Of a DNA stretch of 36,864 nucleotides, positions 7,907 to 15,881 are shown piece by piece. How positions within the stretch are numbered: the first letter of the stretch is position 1; every line of letters starts with the position of its first letter. The translations under genes and the position numbers were made by a program. This stretch comes from Sporolactobacillus sp. THM19-2 (GTDB lineage: Bacteria; Bacillota; Bacilli; Bacillales; Sporolactobacillaceae), in assembly GCF_004153195.1 (NCBI RefSeq), contig NZ_SEMC01000023.1, positions 1 through 36,864 of the forward strand, in the 5' to 3' direction. The notes beneath the pieces were generated by a model. The model was not told the origin of the DNA and made no database searches. It saw nothing but the letters and a program-made list of their open reading frames with translations.

Positions 7907-8902
7907 ATGGACAGAAAAGTAACTATTTATGATATTGCCCGGCAAGCCGGTGTATCGACCGCTACGGTTTCTAAAGTGATCAACAGGACCGGTAAAATCA
8001 GTCAAAAGACGCAACAAAAGATCCATCAGATCATAAGGGAAACGGGTTATTTACCCAATAAAAATGCCTCCGGTCTGTCAAAAAGACAGACAAATACGAT
8101 CGGTTTGCTTATCCCTGATATTACGAACCCTTTTTTTGCGGCCATGGCAAAAGAGATGCTGGCATCTGCGCGTGACTGCGGATACGACTTAACCGTCTGC
8201 AATACAGATTATTCAAAACAGAAAGCGATAAACGATATCCAGTCACTGCTTCAAAAAGGTATAGATGGACTGGTCATTAGTTCGACTAATCTGGATGAAC
8301 CCGCTCTCCATTCGATTATTCCTTCATCCAAACCACTGGTATTCGTTTCATCCAATGATGTTTATGGGTTAAATGTCAATTCTGTCTCTGTTGACGATTA
8401 TTCAGGGTCACGTATCGCTATAAAGTATTTAGCCGGACTGGGGCACCGGCATATTGCCCTGATCCTTGAAGAAGGAAACCAGAGCAAAGAAAGATTAAGA
8501 GGATATACAGATACACTTAGAAAACACGATCTGGATTTTTCGGCTGATTACGTCATCTGTGCGAAGTCATCAATCAGTGAAGGCCGTAAAGCTTTTGCAA
8601 AGCTGTCTCAACTGCAGCCTCCTCCTTCGGCAATTTTTGGCTATAATGATGTTCTGGCTATCGGCGCGATTCTGGAAGCAAAATCAAAGGGGCTTCGGAT
8701 CCCTGAAGACGTTGCGATTATTGGATTCGATAACACCATTATGTCGGAAATTGTTTCGCCGGAATTAACCTCAATCGACCAACCGCTGGAAGACATGTGC
8801 CGCAGAACGATGGAATTAATTGTTTCCCAGATCAGTCGTCCTGCCTTGCAAAAACAACATATCCTTTTTGCTCCGGTGCTGGTTAAACGACAATCAACCT
8901 GA
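7907..8902 (+). CDS. LacI-family transcriptional regulator
   Basis: A 331-residue LacI/GalR-type repressor. The N-terminal HTH and hinge are textbook (VTIYDIARQAGVSTATVSKV then the KNASGLSKRQT hinge), followed by the periplasmic-binding-protein-like effector domain starting at TIGLLIPDITNPFF. The start is ATG 7907 because AGGAGG lies ten bases upstream (7892-7897) and the HTH begins at once; an upstream extension in the same frame lacks family character. It is divergent from the sugar-porter carrier and probably represses it in the absence of a sugar. The effector is unknown. Confidence 0.95.
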   Translation: MDRKVTIYDIARQAGVSTATVSKVINRTGKISQKTQQKIHQIIRETGYLPNKNASGLSKRQTNTIGLLIPDITNPFFAAMAKEMLASARDCGYDLTVCNTDYSKQKAINDIQSLLQKGIDGLVISSTNLDEPALHSIIPSSKPLVFVSSNDVYGLNVNSVSVDDYSGSRIAIKYLAGLGHRHIALILEEGNQSKERLRGYTDTLRKHDLDFSADYVICAKSSISEGRKAFAKLSQLQPPPSAIFGYNDVLAIGAILEAKSKGLRIPEDVAIIGFDNTIMSEIVSPELTSIDQPLEDMCRRTMELIVSQISRPALQKQHILFAPVLVKRQST

Positions 8903-9007
8903 AAAATGAACGTATCGATACCTGTAAATAAATGCGTCATCAATCCGGCCGAATGACATAAAGTAGGAATAAGTCATCGCCCCATCACAAAGACGCGAGG
9001 GATCGAT

Positions 9008-9508
9008 ATGAATACGGTTCAATGGCTGGCATTCCGCGGAGTAGTCACCGCTGTTACGGATTTTCCAATAGGTCAGAACGAAGAAACACAGGGGTGCTAT
9101 AAGATTATCATTGTTCAACAGCAGGAAAACGTCGTTCATTTTGTGGTCTCGCCCGATACGTATGTCGTTAACGGTGCCGGCCTCGCAAATGGTGACACGT
9201 TGACCGGATATTACGACGGAAATGCACCGGTTCCGCTGATCTATCCGCCGCAATACCGGGCGCTCGTTATCGTGAGAGAAGAGCCCGATCAGCAGGTAAA
9301 AGTCGATTTCTTCAATGAACAGTTGGTCAGTCGGGATGGCCTGCTGCAACTCACCCTTTCCCCCCGAACCCTGATTCGTCTGACAAACGGACTGGACTTC
9401 ACGGGGTACCCCGGAAACCATGATCTGATCGTAATATACGGACCTGCAACAAAAAGCATTCCCGCCCGGACAGTACCTTATCGGGTCATCGTCTGGTGCG
9501 GCCAATAA
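9008..9508 (+). CDS. Conserved hypothetical protein, 166 residues
   Basis: No function is recognised. The protein is soluble-looking, without signal peptide or membrane helix, mostly predicted beta strand by residue pattern, and has a Pro-rich central segment (DGNAPVPLIYPPQY) plus a C-terminal region GYPGNHDLIVIYGPATKSIP. I recall similar uncharacterised proteins in clostridia and Bacillales with the same central segment, but cannot name a domain. The ribosome site GAGGGATC precedes ATG 9008. It follows the LacI gene in the same direction with a 105-base gap containing no clear terminator, so it might be co-transcribed. Confidence 0.75.
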   Translation: MNTVQWLAFRGVVTAVTDFPIGQNEETQGCYKIIIVQQQENVVHFVVSPDTYVVNGAGLANGDTLTGYYDGNAPVPLIYPPQYRALVIVREEPDQQVKVDFFNEQLVSRDGLLQLTLSPRTLIRLTNGLDFTGYPGNHDLIVIYGPATKSIPARTVPYRVIVWCGQ

Positions 9509-9553
9509 CGGGTTACCGGCTCAGTCCCTTTTCATTCGTTTATCCTGCATGAA

Positions 9554-9674
9554 CGGGCAGTAATGTTCATGAAGATAAGCGTAGATGCCCGAATGGGGGA
9601 TAGCGGTCCGCAGCAGCCGGTTCAACGGACAATCAGCGGGAATGAACACCCTCACTAATTGAAGTTTCACTTTA
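9554..9674 (+). repeat. Structured repeat, copy B, abutting the truncated PTS gene
   Basis: It shares with copy A the order GGGCA..TGCCC, CCGCAGCAGC, GGTTCAACG-ACAATCAG, a weakened CGGG/CCCT hairpin and the tail ATTGAAGTTTCACTTTAT. More mutated than copy A. Directly after its tail begins coding sequence of a PTS EIIC lacking its normal start, so the repeat likely marks an old insertion or deletion boundary. No gene is seen in 9509-9783. Confidence 0.6.
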
Positions 9675-9783
9675 TGATCTCTGTGTATTCATCCGCATCG
9701 GGATTAAAGGTCCGGCCAGCCGCCAAAACTTTAGTGCTCTCGCTGCTTACCCCCTACTGGATCAAGGCTGGCTACAAGCCATT

Positions 9784-11142
9784 TTGACCGTAATGAGCGT
9801 TGCAGGTAACGCCGTCTTTACAAATATCGCTTTGATTTTCTCGATCGGAGTAGCCGTTGGACTAGCAAATGGCGACCGTGGGACAGCCGGTCTATCTGGC
9901 GCTGTTTCCTTTCTCGTTTTTACGGCAACAATCAGCGGCTTATTGCAATTATTTTCACCGAAGGGATCACAAATCGACACGGGTGTCTTAGGCGCATTGG
10001 TCATTGGCTTTACCGTTGCTTATCTGCATAATCGCTATCGAAAAATTCAATTGCCACAATTCTTAGGTTTTTTTGGTGGTTCACGATTTATTCCAATTAT
10101 TTCATCGCTGGCCGGTATTATTTTGGGCGCCGTATTTTATATGATCTGGCCGCCTATTCAGAGTGTACTTACGTCTTCAGGAACAGCAATTGCTCACATG
10201 GGTAGCTTTGGCACCTTTCTCTATGGTTTTCTGCTCCGATTAACTGGAGCTGTCGGCCTCCATCATACAATCTATCCATTGTTTTGGTACACATCGCTTG
10301 GTGGATCAGCAGAAGTTGCCGGCAAAACCATCATAGGAGCACAAAATATCTTTTTTGCTCAACTTGCCGACCCCAATCATACAGGCCTATTCACCTATGG
10401 GACACGTTTCTTTGCCGGTCGATTTGCGACGATGATGTTTGGCCTACCCGCAGCCGCTTTCTCGATGTATTTTGCATTGCGGAAACAAAATCGTAAGAAA
10501 AACGGGGGCCTGTACTTTAGTGGCGCACTTACCTCTTTTCTAACAGGTATTACAGAACCGATTGAATACACCTTTTTGTTCGTCGCTCCCTGGCTGTATG
10601 TTGTACATGCTTTTCTCGATGGGTGCTCATTTTTTGTCGCTGATATTCTGAATATTCGCATTGGCAACTCATTTTCGGGAGGATTAATTGATTTTCTTTT
10701 ATATGGTGTTTTGCAGGGACAAGATAAGACACACTGGTTATATGTTCTACCCATCGGCATCATTTGGGCACTCGTTTATTATGTAGTATTTTACTTTTGT
10801 ATCAAACATTTTAAAGTTGCCATCCCCGGCATGGAAATCAACGAAGCCGATGAAGCTGCTATTGATTTACAAACGAAGGCCAATCATTCAGGTTCTTTAA
10901 ACCACGACGCAAAAACGATTATCGAAGCCCTGGGCGGAGTAAGCAATATCAATTCGGTTGAAGCTTGCGCAACACGTCTCCGCATAGCAGTAAACAACGG
11001 AAAAGTCGTTCAAAAAAATAGAATAAAAGATCTGGGGGCAACAGCCGTCTTCGAGGTCCAAGGCGGTGTCCAAGCAGTATTCGGTGGAAAAGCTGATCTT
11101 TTAAGTCAGGAAATTAATCAAATTCTTGGCAAAGACGATTAA
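9784..11142 (+). CDS. PTS glucose/N-acetylglucosamine/maltose-type EIICB, 5' truncated
   Basis: Membrane channel (EIIC) and phosphoryl carrier (EIIB) of a glucose-family PTS. EIIC features include GLHHTIYPLFWY and LTGITEPIEYTFLF; EIIB follows at about residue 385 with its active cysteine in SVEACATRLR. Family members begin some 35-45 residues earlier with an amphipathic N-terminus and helix 1. Here the frame is open upstream to a stop at 9643-9645, and family-like residues (ALAAYPLLDQGWLQ) extend to about 9700, but no usable start exists before TTG 9784 or ATG 9793. The beginning has been replaced by repeat copy B. It is probably inactive or altered, though the rest is intact. EIIA follows 18 bases later. 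Confidence 0.85.
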   Translation: MTVMSVAGNAVFTNIALIFSIGVAVGLANGDRGTAGLSGAVSFLVFTATISGLLQLFSPKGSQIDTGVLGALVIGFTVAYLHNRYRKIQLPQFLGFFGGSRFIPIISSLAGIILGAVFYMIWPPIQSVLTSSGTAIAHMGSFGTFLYGFLLRLTGAVGLHHTIYPLFWYTSLGGSAEVAGKTIIGAQNIFFAQLADPNHTGLFTYGTRFFAGRFATMMFGLPAAAFSMYFALRKQNRKKNGGLYFSGALTSFLTGITEPIEYTFLFVAPWLYVVHAFLDGCSFFVADILNIRIGNSFSGGLIDFLLYGVLQGQDKTHWLYVLPIGIIWALVYYVVFYFCIKHFKVAIPGMEINEADEAAIDLQTKANHSGSLNHDAKTIIEALGGVSNINSVEACATRLRIAVNNGKVVQKNRIKDLGATAVFEVQGGVQAVFGGKADLLSQEINQILGKDD

Positions 11143-11160
11143 AAAGTTAGGAGACCAAAC

Positions 11161-11640
11161 ATGTTGCAATTGTTCCGCAAGAAAAGGCAACCCATTCTAT
11201 CACCCGTTAATGGAACATTGATCAGTCTGGAGAAAGTTAAGGACCCTGTATTTGCCCAACGAGCAATCGGCGATGGCATCGCCATCGAACCTAGTGATAA
11301 CGAATTATTTGTTCCCTTAAACGCTACTATTTTAAATGTATTTCCGACTAAGCACGCCGTGACGTTTAAAACGCAGTATGGAGCCGAACTATTACTTCAC
11401 TTAGGCATTGACACGGTAAAGATGAGGGGGGAACCATTTACCATCACAGTTAAAGCAAATCAGCGTGTCGCGGCAGGCGATCGCTTAGGTTTCATGGACG
11501 TTGATAAAATTATTAGCAGCGGTCTTGATGCTACGGTGATGTTAATCAATACCAACATGAACATTTTAAAAGAATTAAAAAAAGAAAGCCTCGACACCGT
11601 CAAAGCACGAGACACGATTGGTTTCTTAGTCTATGCCTGA
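11161..11640 (+). CDS. PTS EIIA, glucose (Crr) type
   Basis: A 159-residue EIIA-Glc domain protein that passes phosphate from HPr to its partner EIIB. The active-site histidine is in ELLLHLGIDTV; the other conserved stretch ILSPVNGTLISLEKV is present at the N-terminus. The start ATG 11161 has TAGGAG seven bases upstream. It follows the EIICB gene by 18 bases and is clearly its partner, the two together making a split EIICBA system. With the EIICB start damaged, it may be translated poorly or serve other permeases. Confidence 0.93.
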   Translation: MLQLFRKKRQPILSPVNGTLISLEKVKDPVFAQRAIGDGIAIEPSDNELFVPLNATILNVFPTKHAVTFKTQYGAELLLHLGIDTVKMRGEPFTITVKANQRVAAGDRLGFMDVDKIISSGLDATVMLINTNMNILKELKKESLDTVKARDTIGFLVYA

Positions 11641-11674
11641 TTCGTCCGCTATTTTTCATTCATCAATCATCATC

Positions 11675-11714
11675 GGCCCGAAAAAACCATGATAACTTTT
11701 TCGGACCTTTTTTA
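11675..11714 (+). terminator. Terminator of the EIICB-EIIA unit
   Basis: GGCCCGAAAAA (11675-11685) pairs with TTTTTCGGACC (11697-11707) with one mismatch, followed by TTTTTTA. It lies 35 bases after the EIIA stop. Confidence 0.85.
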
Positions 11715-11880
11715 ATACCCTTCCAATCGTACTGCTAAGCTAGAGATCGATTTTGCACGGCAGTCTCTCTCCGTAACGACGGCCATAATAATAAAAATGA
11801 GCTTTTTTACAACTAAAACTTGAAACACCCAAAACAAGCTTCATGCCTTGTCAGATAAAGGGGGGAATGCAAAAATAAAA

Positions 11881-12780
11881 GCATGAATACCGAGCACTCG
11901 GTATAATTGAAGTACCAACTACCAATTAATCGAGGCGGATTCATGCAATGAAAAGTATAACAGGTAATGATCGTCCATCAGCGGTCTTTTAGCTTCCGTC
12001 CTAACCATTTTAGTAGATTTCATTTTGCACAAATCGCACGGGCTTCTCATGCCACCAGGACAAAAGGGGTGCCTTTCCGTGTCTTGTTCTGCTATCTGAT
12101 CATCACGACTTTTTTCAAGCAAGTCGACGTATCGTGATTATCTGAAGCATCAGGATCAGTTGAATTTCTTGGATAAAACGTTCCGCAACCTGCTCAATAA
12201 CCGCCGGATCAACTGGCAAATGTTCCTGATTCTGCTCTGTCAACGGATCATTCGGTTTATCGAACCGTTGACGAATTCGGCGCTTCAGAACGTGTTCATT
12301 GTGGATGACTCGATGTACAAACGGTACAAACGGGCCCATGCCAAACACTTGGAACTGGCCGCTTTTCAATTTGACCATGCCGAGCCTCGGCATACACGTG
12401 GTTTTCGCTTTCTTCAGCTTGGCTGGAGTGAGGGCAACACGTTCCTGCCGGTCACTTTTTCCTTGCTTTCTGGTCAGAATCAGATATGTGGCGCGAAAGC
12501 CGATGCTCGGACGTATTCTGGGAAGCGAAAGCTTCAGGCCCAGCGGAAAGCGCTCAAAGTCGTTCAAGAACTTCTCGTGTCCGCTCTGAGTCAGGGATCC
12601 GAGTTTCCTACGTCTTGTTTGACTCGTGGTTCTCAAGCCCGAAGATGTTTCATCAGCTGCGTCAGCTCAAACTTCATACCGTTGACATGGTCAAGCGGTC
12701 CAAAAAAGTGTATTACCGGTTTAACGGCGAAATGATGGATGTCAAAGCGATCTTTAAGGCGCAGAAGAAACGTCGCCTGC
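11881..12780 (+). pseudogene. Decayed IS4-family transposase
   Basis: Fragments of an IS4-type DDE transposase are spread over different frames. The first recognisable start is ATG 11948 (MKSITGNDRPSAVF), which meets a stop after 14 codons. The part with the first catalytic Asp (NVFIVDDSMYKR) reads from about 12120, and a shift near 12595 moves the second Asp region (VSYVLFDSWFSSPKMF) to another frame. Similarity ends after KAQKKRR near 12775, before the catalytic Glu domain, so the C-terminus and right end are gone. An inverted repeat (GCATGAAT at 11881, ATTCATGC at 11939-11946) enclosing a second hairpin marks the leader. The element is dead. Confidence 0.85.
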
Positions 12781-14102
12781 CCCTGTTAATTGAGGAACTG
12801 CAGGATCTTCTGCGCCATCTGAACCTGAAGCGTGTCCACCTGGTCGGCTGCCGGTACGGTGCCATTCTGGCTCTGGAGACCGCCCTTCATGATCCCAGTC
12901 GCATCGGTTCGCTGACGCTCATGTCCCTGCCCTTCTATTGTAAGGAGCAGGACTATGCTCATGAGAGCCAGATCAATTTTCAGCTTCTGAAGCTCGACCG
13001 ACATTTATTTGAGAAAAAGTATCTTTTAGAAAGTGTGCAGCCGGTCACAGAGGAAAAAACCCGGCTGATTGCCACTGCACTGCGGCGTGTTCCGGACAGA
13101 CTGCTGGCCGCACCGGTTCAGGAACTGCTCCTGCGGGCCCGGGCCGCGGACTTTGATCTGATCGGAAAACTGAGAAAAGTCCGGCCGCCGGTCCTGTTCA
13201 TACATGGCGAATATGATCCCGTCTTCCCTGCCTCACTTGCCATGCTGTTTAGTACTTATGTTCCTAATAACCGGTTTATGGTCGCCCCGGATGCTTCCGC
13301 TCTGATTCCGCTGGACCAGCCGCAGTTTGCTGCTGACCTCTTTGTTGCCTTTATGAAAAGCGACAAAAGGCCACTGAAAGCCGAACCGGAAATCGAAAGT
13401 ATGCTGAATTCGATCAACCGGATGATTGAACGAAAGTATCACCCGCATACCGTCCATCATCGTGAGCTGCTGCTGTCCGCTATGCGCGGGGAAACACATG
13501 TTTTCTGGAACGGGCGGGAAATCGACGGGAACTGGAATAAACGGACCGCAAAAGAACTGCTGCTGTTTATCATTCTGAATAAAGGGGCTGTCAAGCGCGA
13601 TACCATCATTGACGCCCTGACGCCCGACCTCGCCCTGAATCAGGCACGAAACCGGCTGCGTGTCGCGTTGAATTATCTGCATCACTTATTTGACAGTCAG
13701 GAAGAGCCCGGTCTGCATCAACTTCTCCTCATCAGCCGTGATACAGTTGCCCTTAATGCCCATGCTGTCTGTGATATTGGTCTGTACGTGAAACATCTTG
13801 ATGACCTCCTCTGGTCGGATGAACCGATCATGACACGCAGTGAAATTTTCCTCAGCTTCCTTGAAGACTATCATTCTGACATGCTGAAGGATTATACCGG
13901 GGTATGGATGAAGCAGCTGGCCGCGGATGTGAAGAACAGACTGTCCCAGATGCTGGCACAGATACTGATCGCGTTGAAAAAAGAAAAGAACATCACCGAA
14001 ATCAGGCGTGTTCTTCAGAAGGGAAACAAGGTTGAACCCTACGAAGGATTCTGCGACGGCTGGATGAATGCCCTGGGTCAGATGAGCCGGGAGAATGAAT
14101 GA
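12486..14102 (+). CDS. Chimeric ORF: IS4 remnant joined to alpha/beta-hydrolase-like/winged-helix regulator lacking its start
   Basis: Only residues from about 98 on (near 12780) are the native gene. They begin in the middle of an alpha/beta-hydrolase fold (IEELQDLLRHLNLKRVHLVG), continue through FIHGEYDPVFP, and after residue ~300 enter a winged-helix and helical repeat region (WNKRTAKELLLFIILNKGA; LNQARNRLRVALNYLHHLF) like the DNA-binding plus BTAD-type domains of SARP-like activators. The nucleophile elbow reads VGCRYGA, so the Ser of GxSxG is Arg, and the usual catalytic His position near IPLDQP is also lost: a sensor-like dead hydrolase. The N-terminal strands and start codon were replaced by the transposase remnant. 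Upstream residues in this frame are transposase, partly out of frame. Probably non-functional unless expressed from an internal start. Confidence 0.7.
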   Translation: MWRESRCSDVFWEAKASGPAESAQSRSRTSRVRSESGIRVSYVLFDSWFSSPKMFHQLRQLKLHTVDMVKRSKKVYYRFNGEMMDVKAIFKAQKKRRLPLLIEELQDLLRHLNLKRVHLVGCRYGAILALETALHDPSRIGSLTLMSLPFYCKEQDYAHESQINFQLLKLDRHLFEKKYLLESVQPVTEEKTRLIATALRRVPDRLLAAPVQELLLRARAADFDLIGKLRKVRPPVLFIHGEYDPVFPASLAMLFSTYVPNNRFMVAPDASALIPLDQPQFAADLFVAFMKSDKRPLKAEPEIESMLNSINRMIERKYHPHTVHHRELLLSAMRGETHVFWNGREIDGNWNKRTAKELLLFIILNKGAVKRDTIIDALTPDLALNQARNRLRVALNYLHHLFDSQEEPGLHQLLLISRDTVALNAHAVCDIGLYVKHLDDLLWSDEPIMTRSEIFLSFLEDYHSDMLKDYTGVWMKQLAADVKNRLSQMLAQILIALKKEKNITEIRRVLQKGNKVEPYEGFCDGWMNALGQMSRENE

Positions 14103-14149
14103 GCGAAGTCCATCGGGTTTTCGCTGATCCCTTCATTCAGCCGGTTGAT

Positions 14150-15880
14150 TCAGTATTTATCGGCCGGTCCGATCGTCAGCTGACTCAGACTGATCAGTTT
14201 CTTATCGAAGCTTTTCGAATACGTGTCCGGTGCATAAGAACGACGGTTTAACTCACCTGCCATGCTGTCCTTGCTGATTTTTCTCCGTTCATCCGGATCA
14301 TCCGGTGAAGAAACGGACTCAAGTGCGGGATAACCCAGACTTTTGAGTGCTGCACGCAGTTTTTCCTCATCCTTTCGCCGGATCACATGGGCGGTATCCG
14401 AGAATGAGGTGACAATCATTTTACTGATTTTTTTATCCCTTTTGATGACCGAAGCAAAGGATGGATCGGAAACCTCAAAGACAAGGACGTCCCACAGCCT
14501 GACCTTTCCAACATTTTCTGTCCAGTCGGTAATCGTGCGGACCACATTATCAGGCAGCGGATTTTTGCTGTATCGTCCGATAAATTCTAAAATTCCCTGC
14601 AGCGTCCAGCCGGCTTCGATAGCCTGCTCCAGACGTGATGCAGACCATTCATAGATTAATACCGCATCAGACTTCTTTAATTCGGCAAAGGTCTCAATCC
14701 GCCAGCGAATCGCCGGAAGAATATTTTCCGGTAACATGATCTCGAGATTAGGCTGAACGTACAGATCCTCTGTGAGAAGATCAGTCTCCGAATCAGGTCC
14801 CTCATCCAGTTCCATCCGGACAAAGGCTTTTCCCCAGTCTGTCCAGCGCCAGACTTCCCGGTCCTTCTCATCTACTCCCGTCTCGATTAACCCGAAAAGA
14901 ACAAGAGGGCGATAAAAAGTTTCATCGATTAACTGATCCTCAATGAGGATACTCCACTCTGCGCTCCAGATATTGATCAGCTCATTCACCGTCTGCTTCA
15001 GAGTCCAGCTGAACCCCTGTCCGAAGAACACGATTCTGCATAATTCCAGCGGGACCACCCGACTGACATGCTTCCATCGGTTCAAACGATCCAGATAATA
15101 ATCATAGTAGGTCCGGGCCCACTCATTATAGGGCACCCGCGTGAACACTTCCAGCATCTGCGGCTGAACGTGCACGTAATGATGATCACGGTCAATCAGT
15201 CCGTTATCTGACAGATACTGCTCCCAGAATTCAATATTCCCATAGTCATTGCCCGACCACATGACGGAAGCAAAAGATTCCGCTTTCAGGCGGCACTTTT
15301 CATCCATTTTTTTCATCCAGCGCTTATAGATCTTCCGCTGCTGCGTGATGGTCACCTTTTCATGGGCGAAGGTCGACAGAATATAAAGCATATCCTGATG
15401 GGCAGCAAGACCGGTATGCTGCGTGACGCGGACTTCTCCATAAGGCTTACTGAAATTCTTCTTCTTCGCGGCAATATGCGGCATCTCAAGATTCAGTATC
15501 ACAGTATAGACTTCGTCAGGGACAAACAGAATGTCCTCCCAGTAATATTTCTTTACGAAGATCATGCCCTTACTGATTAAGGCATTCAGCGTCGTTGACT
15601 GGCGCCCTGTTCGCCCCCCTGATACCTTCAGGTCACGGCGTACAGCGCCTTCTGACCGGACTGACGTGCACAGACAGAGATATTTCAGCGTTTCCTGTTC
15701 GTTTGCGGTCAGTTTTTTAAAATGCCTTTCTATTGCATCGGGCTGATACTCCGTCTGAAGCATGGAAAGGAGCCGGTCCGCACTCATTTTTTTCACGTGT
15801 CCTGATTTATGACCAAAAAACCGCGCTACTTTTTCCATACTGGATTTGGATAATTCTTGTAAATAATCAGCTGCCCGCAC
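14150..15880 (-). CDS. Helicase-associated protein, partner of bacterial XPB
   Basis: A 576-residue protein of the type encoded next to bacterial XPB helicases, with a helicase XPB-subunit-2-like C-terminal domain. Visible features are an N-terminal helical segment (MRAADYLQELSKSSMEKVARFFG), repeated winged-helix-like segments, and the C-terminal part containing LYVQPNLEIMLPE and KVRLWDVLVFEVSDPS. The start GTG 15880 is one base past the helicase stop, and its ribosome site AGGGGAG lies inside the last helicase codons, so the two are translationally coupled. Role inferred: modulating the helicase in DNA repair or transcription-coupled processes. Confidence 0.85.
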   Translation of the reverse strand: MRAADYLQELSKSSMEKVARFFGHKSGHVKKMSADRLLSMLQTEYQPDAIERHFKKLTANEQETLKYLCLCTSVRSEGAVRRDLKVSGGRTGRQSTTLNALISKGMIFVKKYYWEDILFVPDEVYTVILNLEMPHIAAKKKNFSKPYGEVRVTQHTGLAAHQDMLYILSTFAHEKVTITQQRKIYKRWMKKMDEKCRLKAESFASVMWSGNDYGNIEFWEQYLSDNGLIDRDHHYVHVQPQMLEVFTRVPYNEWARTYYDYYLDRLNRWKHVSRVVPLELCRIVFFGQGFSWTLKQTVNELINIWSAEWSILIEDQLIDETFYRPLVLFGLIETGVDEKDREVWRWTDWGKAFVRMELDEGPDSETDLLTEDLYVQPNLEIMLPENILPAIRWRIETFAELKKSDAVLIYEWSASRLEQAIEAGWTLQGILEFIGRYSKNPLPDNVVRTITDWTENVGKVRLWDVLVFEVSDPSFASVIKRDKKISKMIVTSFSDTAHVIRRKDEEKLRAALKSLGYPALESVSSPDDPDERRKISKDSMAGELNRRSYAPDTYSKSFDKKLISLSQLTIGPADKY

Positions 15881-15881
15881 G

